Below, piece by piece: positions 1 to 8,111 of a stretch of DNA of 8,331 nucleotides. The first letter of the stretch is position 1. Every line of letters begins with the position of its first letter. The notes beneath the pieces were generated by a model. It was given only the letters and a program-made list of their open reading frames with translations, was not told the DNA's origin and ran no database searches. The stretch covers positions 1-8,331 of the forward strand of contig CALAGD010000047.1 of the NCBI GenBank assembly GCA_937891425.1. The letters are read 5' to 3'. The stretch is from an uncultured Pigmentiphaga sp. (GTDB taxonomy: Bacteria; Pseudomonadota; Gammaproteobacteria; Burkholderiales; Burkholderiaceae_B). The position numbers were made by a program, and so were the translations under genes.

Positions 1-54
1 CGTGAAGGCGGCCGTACCGTCGGCGCTGGCGTCGTCAGCAACATCATCGAGTAA
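1..54 (+). CDS. tuf: Elongation factor Tu, C-terminal end only (partial)
   Basis: These are the last 17 codons and TAA stop of EF-Tu, the GTPase that carries aminoacyl-tRNA to the ribosomal A site in the cytoplasm. The visible tail reads REGGRTVGAGVVSNIIE. The REGGRTVGAGVV segment is the near-invariant end of domain 3 in bacterial EF-Tu, which contacts the tRNA. The rest lies upstream of the window, so GTPase motifs cannot be checked. A tuf copy directly before tRNA-Trp, secE and nusG is the usual arrangement in beta- and gammaproteobacteria. Many of these genomes carry a second tuf copy elsewhere, so I cannot say whether this would be called tufA or tufB. Confidence 0.95.
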   Translation, partial: REGGRTVGAGVVSNIIE

Positions 55-79
55 ATTACAGTAAAATAAGTTGTTTCAC

Positions 80-107
80 CCGCGCCAGGCCAGATGGCCT
101 GACGCGG
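80..107 (+). promoter_or_regulatory. GC-rich hairpin after tuf, weak terminator or processing element
   Basis: A stem forms from CCGCG-C-CAGGCC (80-91) and GGCCTG-A-CGCGG (96-107), giving 11 base pairs with one C/A mismatch around an AGAT loop. An outer competing helix is possible between TCACCC (76-81) and GGGTGA (111-116). The bases after the stem (CTTGGGTG) are not a U-run, so this is not a convincing intrinsic terminator. It may partly attenuate transcription or stabilise the tuf mRNA 3' end while letting polymerase read on into trpT and secE. Confidence 0.45.
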
Positions 108-128
108 CTTGGGTGATACGTCACCTCC

Positions 129-163
129 GCAGTCAGTTCCTCGTTTGCCGAAAACTGTACTGC
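129..163 (+). other. Hairpin in the tRNA-Trp 5' leader
   Basis: GCAGTCAGTT (129-138) pairs with AACTG-T-ACTGC (153-163), giving ten base pairs interrupted by one bulged T and a 14-base loop that can itself pair weakly (TCG/CGA). It ends 13 bases before the mature tRNA. It could shape the tRNA precursor or the end of the tuf transcript. No function can be assigned from sequence alone. Confidence 0.35.
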
Positions 164-176
164 ATACAAGGTTTCT

Positions 177-252
177 AGGGGCATAGCTCAATTGGCAGAG
201 CGTCGGTCTCCAAAACCGAAGGTTGGGGGTTCGATTCCCTCTGCCCCTGCCA
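177..252 (+). tRNA. trpT: tRNA-Trp (anticodon CCA)
   Basis: This is a complete 76-base tRNA with encoded CCA. The acceptor stem is AGGGGCA (177-183) with TGCCCCT (242-248), followed by discriminator G249 and CCA 250-252. The D stem is GCTC/GAGC (186-189/198-201). The anticodon stem is TCGGT/ACCGA (203-207/215-219), with loop CTCCAAA carrying anticodon CCA at 210-212. The T loop is TTCGATT. Anticodon CCA reads UGG (tryptophan), and G at the discriminator position suits bacterial tryptophanyl-tRNA synthetase. It lies between tuf and secE, as is common in proteobacteria, and is probably excised from a tuf–trpT–secE precursor, since no clear promoter is seen before it. Confidence 0.98.
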
Positions 253-259
253 TCATTCC

Positions 260-280
260 CCCGGATGTCCTGCTTCCGGG
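260..280 (+). other. Hairpin between tRNA-Trp and secE
   Basis: CCCGGA (260-265) pairs perfectly with TCCGGG (275-280) around a nine-base loop. It starts seven bases after the tRNA CCA end and stops 12 bases before the secE ATG. The following bases (TCTGGTTG) are not a U-tract. It may help define the tRNA 3' processing end or influence secE initiation, which lacks a clear Shine-Dalgarno sequence. Confidence 0.4.
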
Positions 281-292
281 TCTGGTTGCAAC

Positions 293-673
293 ATGTCGAA
301 TCCTGGCGTTCAAACCGTAAACAGCGCTGCCGATCGGCTCAAAGTCGGCTTGGCAATCGCTGTGTTCATCGCAGGGCTGGCGGGCTTCTACGTACTGGGC
401 GATCAGCCCATGGTCGTACGCGTAGGGGTCATTCTCCTTGGCATTGCAGCCGCAATCGCTATTGCGTGGTTCAGCGAACCTGGCCGTCGTTTCCTGGCGT
501 ATACGCGCGACTCGTACCACGAGGTTCGTCGCGTCGTCTGGCCCACCCGCAAGGAAACCGTTCAGATGACCTCGATCGTTTTCGCGTTCGTCGTCATCAT
601 GGCCTTCTTCCTGTGGCTGGTCGACAAGGTCATCGGTTGGGTGCTTTACGGCCTGCTGCTGGGCTGGCAATAA
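293..673 (+). CDS. secE: Protein translocase subunit SecE
   Basis: SecE is the essential small subunit of the SecYEG channel in the inner membrane, clamping SecY for export of unfolded proteins. The 126-residue product has the three-TM layout typical of proteobacteria (E. coli about 127 residues). Hydrophobic segments lie near residues 17-36, 41-60 and 92-117. Before the third segment is the conserved amphipathic cytosolic helix and signature EVRRVVWPTRKET (about 77-89), the most diagnostic part of the family. ATG 293 is the only plausible start: no other start codon is in frame downstream of the tRNA, and the next Met (residue 40) lies after TM1. No good Shine-Dalgarno sequence precedes it. 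nusG follows after 19 bases, so the pair is almost certainly cotranscribed. Confidence 0.97.
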   Translation: MSNPGVQTVNSAADRLKVGLAIAVFIAGLAGFYVLGDQPMVVRVGVILLGIAAAIAIAWFSEPGRRFLAYTRDSYHEVRRVVWPTRKETVQMTSIVFAFVVIMAFFLWLVDKVIGWVLYGLLLGWQ

Positions 674-692
674 CACTCCTCGGAATCACACA

Positions 693-1226
693 ATGAGCAA
701 ACGCTGGTACGTCGTGCACGTTTATTCCGGAATGGAAAAAAGCGTGAAGAAGTCGCTCCTCGAGCGCATCGAGCGGGCTGGCCTCCAGTCCGAGTTCGGT
801 GAAATTCTCGTACCTGTCGAAGAAGTCGTTGAAATGCGCGGCGGCCAGAAAGCGGTCACGGAGCGTCGATTTTTTCCGGGCTATGTGCTGATCGAGATGA
901 ACCTCACCGACGAGACGTGGCATCTCGTCAAGAGCACTCCCAAAGTTACCGGTTTCGTAGGCGGCACGAGCACCCGCCCTACCCCCATTTCCGAGAAAGA
1001 AGTCGAAAAGATACGCTCACAAATCGAAGAAGGCACCGAGAAGCCCAAGCCCAAGATCCTCTTCGAGGTGGGCGAACTGGTGCGCGTCAAGGAAGGCCCC
1101 TTCACCGATTTCAATGGCACCGTCGAAGACGTCAATTACGAGAAAAGCAAGCTACGCGTATCTGTCACCATTTTCGGGCGCGCTACGCCCGTCGAGCTGG
1201 ATTTCGGCCAGGTCGAGAAAACCTGA
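693..1226 (+). CDS. nusG: Transcription termination/antitermination factor NusG
   Basis: NusG rides on elongating RNA polymerase, suppresses pausing, and links polymerase to Rho or to ribosomal protein S10. The 177-residue product is close to the E. coli length (181). The N-terminal NGN domain spans about residues 4-110, with the opening KRWYVVHVYSGME and the polymerase-clamp-contacting stretch RRFFPGYVLIEM (58-69). A charged linker (about 111-122, EEGTEKPKPK) leads to the C-terminal KOW domain (about 125-177) with VGELVRVKEGPF and IFGRATPVELDF. Phe161 corresponds to the residue used for S10/Rho contact in E. coli. The start ATG is preceded by a weak CGGA (681-684). It sits in the usual secE–nusG pair and is followed by the 125-base rplK leader. 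Confidence 0.98.
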   Translation: MSKRWYVVHVYSGMEKSVKKSLLERIERAGLQSEFGEILVPVEEVVEMRGGQKAVTERRFFPGYVLIEMNLTDETWHLVKSTPKVTGFVGGTSTRPTPISEKEVEKIRSQIEEGTEKPKPKILFEVGELVRVKEGPFTDFNGTVEDVNYEKSKLRVSVTIFGRATPVELDFGQVEKT

Positions 1227-1267
1227 TCCTCCCGCACTCGGGCGGTAATTCGACCAGGTCTTTACGT

Positions 1268-1285
1268 ACCGTCGCAAAAGACGGT
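1268..1285 (+). other. Perfect hairpin in the nusG–rplK leader
   Basis: ACCGTC (1268-1273) pairs with GACGGT (1280-1285) around a GCAAAA loop, and a T·G wobble can add a seventh pair. It is followed by GTTGTG rather than a U-tract, so it is not an intrinsic terminator. It lies 18 bases upstream of the candidate L1 site and may be an upstream part of the same leader. Confidence 0.4.
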
Positions 1286-1303
1286 GTTGTGCAATGTAAC
1301 CCT

Positions 1304-1337
1304 CGGGGAGCCTATCGCGTTTAGGCGATCGAACCCG
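1304..1337 (+). promoter_or_regulatory. Candidate ribosomal protein L1 mRNA operator in the rplK leader
   Basis: The RNA can form an outer helix CGGG (1304-1307) with CCCG (1334-1337) and an inner helix GCCTA (1310-1314) with TAGGC (1322-1326). These are separated by an asymmetric internal loop: GA (1308-1309) on one strand and GATCGAA (1327-1333) on the other. This is the shape of the L1 site on 23S rRNA (H77 region), where GGGAGCC on one strand faces GGC plus a purine-rich GAA-containing strand. L1 is known to repress rplK-rplA translation by binding such a mimic. The site ends one base before the rplK Shine-Dalgarno AAGGAG (1339-1344). A competing fold, ATCGC (1314-1318) with GCGAT (1325-1329), is also possible. 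Confidence 0.65.
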
Positions 1338-1351
1338 CAAGGAGCTCTTGA

Positions 1352-1783
1352 ATGGCGAAGAAAATCGTCGGCTTCATCAAGCTGCAAGTGCCAGCTGGTA
1401 AAGCCAATCCCTCTCCCCCCATTGGTCCTGCGCTGGGTCAGCGCGGTCTGAACATCATGGAATTCTGCAAGGCGTTCAACGCCCGTACGCAGAACATGGA
1501 GCCCGGTCTGCCCATTCCCGTGGTCATCACGGCCTACGCAGACAAGAGCTTCACCTTCATCATGAAGACCCCGCCGGCCACGATCCTCCTGAAGAAGGCC
1601 GCCGGCATCGACAAGGGGTCTTCCAAGCCCCACCTCGAGAAGGTCGGTACGCTTACCCGTGCCCAGCTCGAGGAAATTGCCAAGACCAAACAGCCCGACC
1701 TCACGGCTGCTGATCTCGACGCTGCCGTACGCACTATCGCGGGCAGCGCGCGCAGCATGGGCATCACGGTAGAGGGGGTATAA
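1352..1783 (+). CDS. rplK: 50S ribosomal protein L11
   Basis: L11 binds the GTPase-associated centre of 23S rRNA at the base of the L7/L12 stalk and helps factor-dependent GTP hydrolysis. It is also needed for RelA activation. The 143-residue product matches the usual length (E. coli 142). The N-terminal domain (about 1-70) carries PAGKANPSPPIGPALGQRG, including the Pro22-Pro23 area linked to thiostrepton action. The linker MKTPPA (71-76) leads to the rRNA-binding C-terminal domain, ending in ARSMGITVEGV. The start ATG has a strong AAGGAG (1339-1344) seven bases upstream. rplA begins three bases after the stop, and the pair is expected to be repressed together by L1 at the leader site just upstream. 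Confidence 0.98.
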   Translation: MAKKIVGFIKLQVPAGKANPSPPIGPALGQRGLNIMEFCKAFNARTQNMEPGLPIPVVITAYADKSFTFIMKTPPATILLKKAAGIDKGSSKPHLEKVGTLTRAQLEEIAKTKQPDLTAADLDAAVRTIAGSARSMGITVEGV

Positions 1784-1786
1784 GTC

Positions 1787-2497
1787 ATGGCCAAGATCGG
1801 AAAGCGTCTGAAGGCTGTTCGCGCCAAAATCGAACCCGGCAAGCTGTACCCCGTCGAAGAAGCGCTTGCGCTGGTGAAGGAAACTGCCACGGCGAAGTTC
1901 GATGAATCGATCGACGTCGCTGTTCAGCTTGGTATCGATCCCCGCAAGTCCGACCAGCTCGTACGCGGCTCCGTCGTCATGCCTGCCGGTACCGGCAAGA
2001 CGGTCCGCGTCGCGGTGTTCGCCCAAGGTGAGAAGGCTGAAGCCGCACGTGAAGCTGGCGCAGACATCGTCGGCATGGAAGACCTGGCCGAACGCGTCAA
2101 GGCCGGCCAGATCGACTTCGACATCGTCATCGCCTCGCCCGATGCCATGCGGGTAGTCGGTGCACTGGGCCAGATCCTCGGTCCGCGTGGCCTCATGCCC
2201 AACCCCAAGGTGGGTACGGTCACTCCCGACGTCGCTCAGGCCGTCAGGAACGCCAAGGCCGGTCAGGTGCAGTACCGTACCGACAAGGCCGGTATCGTGC
2301 ACGCCACCATCGGTCGTGCTTCGTTCGAGGTCGAACAGCTGCGCGTCAACCTCGCCGCGCTGATCGACGCCCTGCAGAAGGCCCGGCCGGCATCGGCCAA
2401 GGGCGTGTATCTGCGCAAGCTGGCTATTTCGTCCACGATGGGTGCAGGCATCCGCGTGGATCAGGCATCGCTCGCCACCCTGGCAGCGGGCCAGTAA
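1787..2497 (+). CDS. rplA: 50S ribosomal protein L1
   Basis: L1 forms the mobile stalk next to the ribosomal E site and helps move deacylated tRNA. Free L1 is also the translational repressor of rplK-rplA. The 236-residue product is the normal size (E. coli 234). The N-terminal MAKIGKRLKA and domain I are followed by domain II (about 69-160) with the family signature LGPRGLMPNPKVGTVT (131-146). The C-terminal part returns to domain I with SSTMGAGIRVD. The initiating ATG lies three bases after the rplK stop. Its Shine-Dalgarno (AGAGGGGG, 1771-1778) lies inside the end of rplK, which fits translational coupling, so one operator before rplK could control both. It is followed by the 235-base rplJ leader. 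Confidence 0.98.
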   Translation: MAKIGKRLKAVRAKIEPGKLYPVEEALALVKETATAKFDESIDVAVQLGIDPRKSDQLVRGSVVMPAGTGKTVRVAVFAQGEKAEAAREAGADIVGMEDLAERVKAGQIDFDIVIASPDAMRVVGALGQILGPRGLMPNPKVGTVTPDVAQAVRNAKAGQVQYRTDKAGIVHATIGRASFEVEQLRVNLAALIDALQKARPASAKGVYLRKLAISSTMGAGIRVDQASLATLAAGQ

Positions 2498-2732
2498 CGA
2501 CTTTGGGCTGTATCCGGCGCAAGCCGGATACTGCTGTCAAAGACCGTTGGAGACGCATGGCTCGGTTCTTCGAGTCCTGTCTTAAACCGGCAATTTCGCC
2601 AATCCAACGCAGACGGCGGTCCCAGGGAGATTTCTTGTCTGTTTCAAGAACTCGACTTAGGTTCGCCGCAATCGGTCGACATCAGTCCCGCACCCGGTGG
2701 GTCTGATGTCATATAGATGGAGTGTTCAAACC
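2498..2732 (+). promoter_or_regulatory. rplJ leader, candidate L10(L12)4-responsive regulatory RNA
   Basis: This 235-base gap holds at least four hairpins and no credible gene. Hairpin A (2510-2531) pairs GTATCCGGC with GCCGGATAC around a GCAA tetraloop, closed below by CTTTG/CAAAG (2501-2505/2538-2542). Helix B pairs CGTTGGA (2545-2551) with TCCAACG (2603-2609) and encloses a 51-base region containing CTCG/CGAG (2561-2564/2571-2574). Hairpin C is TTCTTG/CAAGAA (2632-2637/2645-2650). Hairpin D pairs GACATCAG (2678-2685) with CTGATGTC (2703-2710), with further inner CCC/GGG pairs, and ends eight bases before the rplJ Shine-Dalgarno. A long structured leader at this place is where L10–L7/L12 represses its own translation in other bacteria. 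Helix B is the likeliest binding domain, by position and inference only. Confidence 0.65.
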
Positions 2733-3257
2733 GTGAGTCTCAATCGTCAAGAGAAAACGGTGGTCATCGAGGAAGTTGCGGCGCAACTCGCCAATGCTCA
2801 ATCGGTAGTGATCGCCGAATATCGGGGTCTGGACGTCGCCTCTATCACCGAGCTGCGCAAGAAAGCACGTGAATCCGGGGTTTACCTGCGGGTGTTGCGC
2901 AACACCCTGGCACGCCGGGCCGTCGAAGGCAGCCCCTTCGAAGGTCTGAGCCCGCAAATGGTCGGTCCGCTGATCTACGGTATCAGCACTGATCCCGTTG
3001 CGGCCGCCAAGGTACTGACCGAATTCGCAAAGCAAAACGACAAACTGATCCTGAAGGCCGGTTCACTGCCGAACAGCCTGCTCGATCAGGAGGGTGTCAA
3101 GGCTCTCGCCCAGATGCCCTCGCGTGAAGAACTGCTCGCGAAGCTGCTTGGCACCATGCAAGCGCCCATCGCTCAGTTCGTGCGTACGCTCAATGAAGTT
3201 CCGACGAAGTTTGTCCGCGGCCTTGCCGCTGTACGCGATCAGAAGCAAGCTGCCTGA
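2733..3257 (+). CDS. rplJ: 50S ribosomal protein L10 (GTG start)
   Basis: L10 anchors the L7/L12 dimers to the ribosome at the base of the stalk, and in excess it represses its own operon. The product has 174 residues (E. coli 165). Family features are SLNRQEKTVVIEEV at the N terminus, the rRNA-binding AEYRGLDV (28-35), and YLRVLRNTLARRAVEGSPFEGL (about 51-72). A C-terminal helix after residue 130, ending VRGLAAVRDQKQAA, carries the L12-binding surface. I chose GTG 2733 over the in-frame GTG at 2697, which would add 12 residues. MSLNRQEK aligns with the family N terminus (E. coli MALNLQDK), and GGAGTG (2719-2724) sits eight bases upstream. Position 2697 lies inside hairpin D with no such site. 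rplL follows after 69 bases. Confidence 0.97.
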   Translation: MSLNRQEKTVVIEEVAAQLANAQSVVIAEYRGLDVASITELRKKARESGVYLRVLRNTLARRAVEGSPFEGLSPQMVGPLIYGISTDPVAAAKVLTEFAKQNDKLILKAGSLPNSLLDQEGVKALAQMPSREELLAKLLGTMQAPIAQFVRTLNEVPTKFVRGLAAVRDQKQAA

Positions 3258-3310
3258 ACGGGATACTTCATCTGAAAGAAGCGACAACCTATCTGGCATT
3301 GAATCAATAC

Positions 3311-3316
3311 CTGGAG
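3311..3316 (+). promoter_or_regulatory. Ribosome binding site of rplL
   Basis: CTGGAG lies 10 bases before the rplL ATG in an A/T-rich, apparently unstructured context (TTCTTAACAA). The 69-base rplJ–rplL gap shows no strong hairpin. This open site fits the known need to make about four L12 copies per L10 from one message. Confidence 0.75.
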
Positions 3317-3326
3317 TTCTTAACAA

Positions 3327-3713
3327 ATGGCACTTAGCAAAGCAGAAATCCTTGACGCCATCGCTGGCATGACCGTTCTCGAACTGTCGGAACTGATCAA
3401 GGAAATGGAAGAGAAGTTCGGCGTGTCGGCTGCTGCCGCCGCCGTGGCCGTGGCTGCTCCCGTCGCCGGTGCTGGCGCAGCTGCTCCCGCTGCTGAAGAA
3501 AAGACCGAGTTCGACGTTGTGCTGGTTGAAGCCGGCGCCAACAAGGTGGGCGTCATCAAGGCCGTCCGCGAACTCACCGGCCTGGGTCTCAAGGAAGCCA
3601 AGGACACCGTCGACGGCGCTCCGAAGACCGTGAAGGAAGGTGTCAGCAAGGAAGAAGCTGAAGCCGCCAAGAAGAAGCTGGAAGAAGCAGGCGCCAAGGT
3701 CGAACTCAAGTAA
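3327..3713 (+). CDS. rplL: 50S ribosomal protein L7/L12
   Basis: L7/L12 is the multicopy acidic stalk protein that recruits and activates translational GTPases (EF-Tu, EF-G, IF2). The 128-residue product is slightly longer than E. coli's (about 121). The N-terminal dimerisation domain (1-33, to EEKFGVS) is followed by a flexible Ala/Val/Pro/Gly hinge (about 34-56) that accounts for most of the extra length. The C-terminal domain (57-128) has EKTEFDVVL, ANKVGVIKAVRELTGLGLKEAK (split near 71-92) and EGVSKEEAEAAKKKLEEAGA. This is the conserved factor-binding helix pair. The start ATG follows the CTGGAG site at 3311. It is cotranscribed with rplJ, and a terminator-like attenuator begins 17 bases after its stop, separating ribosomal from polymerase genes. 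Confidence 0.98.
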   Translation: MALSKAEILDAIAGMTVLELSELIKEMEEKFGVSAAAAAVAVAAPVAGAGAAAPAAEEKTEFDVVLVEAGANKVGVIKAVRELTGLGLKEAKDTVDGAPKTVKEGVSKEEAEAAKKKLEEAGAKVELK

Positions 3714-3730
3714 GTTCACCGCAACGCGGG

Positions 3731-3775
3731 CCCGGTGGCTGCTTCCTGATTTGCGGCTGCCGGGTTTTTGTGTTT
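3731..3775 (+). terminator. rplL–rpoB intrinsic terminator / attenuator
   Basis: CCCGGTGGCTGC (3731-3742) pairs along its whole length with GCGGCTGCCGGG (3753-3764), giving 12 pairs including three G·T wobbles, around a ten-base loop. TTTTTGTGTTT follows directly. This is a canonical intrinsic terminator. Because rpoB follows in the same direction with no clear promoter, it is probably a partial terminator. The E. coli rplL–rpoB gap is known to hold an attenuator that lowers polymerase gene transcription relative to the ribosomal protein genes. Confidence 0.88.
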
Positions 3776-3816
3776 CTGCAGCGGCTCTATAGTCGAACCC
3801 CTGCAGAAACACAAAA
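3766..3816 (+). repeat. Perfect 16-bp inverted repeat, candidate RNase III processing hairpin
   Basis: TTTTGTGTTTCTGCAG (3766-3781) is perfectly complementary to CTGCAGAAACACAAAA (3801-3816). The 19-base interval can add CGGCT/AGTCG (3782-3786/3791-3795) around a CTAT loop, leaving a five-base bulge (AACCC). The total of about 21 pairs is near two turns of RNA duplex, a suitable RNase III substrate. The left arm overlaps the U-tract of the preceding terminator. No U-run follows the right arm (CTTATTC), so it is not itself a terminator. The E. coli rplL–rpoB gap contains an RNase III cleavage site, which supports this reading by position. Confidence 0.7.
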
Positions 3817-3827
3817 CTTATTCAAAG

Positions 3828-3846
3828 GGGCCACATGAGGTGGCCC
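3828..3846 (+). promoter_or_regulatory. Hairpin immediately upstream of the rpoB ribosome binding site
   Basis: GGGCCAC (3828-3834) pairs perfectly with GTGGCCC (3840-3846) around an ATGAG loop. It ends 14 bases before the rpoB Shine-Dalgarno CGGAG (3860-3864) and is not followed by a U-tract. It may protect the processed rpoBC message or tune rpoB initiation. The role is inference. Confidence 0.5.
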
Positions 3847-3869
3847 GCGCAACCTGAGTCGGAGTGCTC

Positions 3870-7985
<4,116 letters not shown>

Positions 7986-8000
7986 TCACTTGCCCTGCTC

Positions 8001-8023
8001 TCCCCCTGCCCGGCGCAGGGGGA
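8001..8023 (+). other. GC-rich hairpin after rpoB
   Basis: TCCCCCTGC (8001-8009) pairs perfectly with GCAGGGGGA (8015-8023) around a CCGGC loop, starting 15 bases after the rpoB stop. ATGACCACC follows rather than a U-run, so it should not terminate transcription into rpoC. It could stabilise the rpoB 3' end, slow polymerase or be a processing site. Confidence 0.5.
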
Positions 8024-8089
8024 TGACCACCAGCAATTCCGGCGCTGCTAACACCCGCCCCGGTGAAGCGCCACTGGCCACCGCGCCAA

Positions 8090-8107
8090 TACATACCGGA
8101 GTATGTA
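8090..8107 (+). promoter_or_regulatory. Hairpin presenting the rpoC Shine-Dalgarno sequence in its loop
   Basis: TACATAC (8090-8096) pairs perfectly with GTATGTA (8101-8107) around a CGGA tetraloop. The rpoC Shine-Dalgarno GGAG (8098-8101) therefore occupies the loop plus the first base of the stem. It lies ten bases before the rpoC ATG. The fold is A/T-rich and may be only marginally stable. It could modulate ribosome access to rpoC. Confidence 0.5.
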
Positions 8108-8111
8108 ATCT

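Noticed and set aside
145..173. TTGCCG and nearby A/T-rich bases as a trpT promoter
   Set aside because: No acceptable -10 hexamer lies 16-18 bases downstream (ACAAGG at 17).
1228..1245. Short CCCG/CGGG or CCGC/GCGG hairpin right after nusG as a terminator
   Set aside because: The stem is only four pairs with competing registers, and TAATTCG follows instead of a U-tract.
1262..2302. A 346-codon open frame on the minus strand across rplK and rplA
   Set aside because: It is a shadow of two well-supported ribosomal protein genes and crosses their leader. Its composition (rich in D, G, R, L, H) is typical of antisense translation and it has no known motif.
2635..2663. TTGTCT with TAGGTT 17 bases later as an rplJ promoter
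   Set aside because: The -10 element matches only three of six positions, and TTGTCT is also part of hairpin C. The evidence is not enough to call a promoter.
2503..2706. A 67-codon open frame on the + strand in the rplJ leader
   Set aside because: It has no ribosome site, runs through all four leader hairpins, and its Arg-rich product resembles no known leader peptide. The RNA-structure explanation is better.
3768..3793. TATAGT (3788-3793), a five-of-six match to a -10 box, as an internal rpoB promoter
   Set aside because: At 16-18 base spacing there is only T-rich sequence with no TTGACA-like -35 box, and no extended -10 TG. The motif lies in the loop of the inverted repeat, so a chance match is likely.
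8103..8108. ATG-TAA start-stop minimal upstream ORF before rpoC
   Set aside because: It is only one base from the GGAG site, too close for initiation. The same bases are explained as the right arm of the hairpin.
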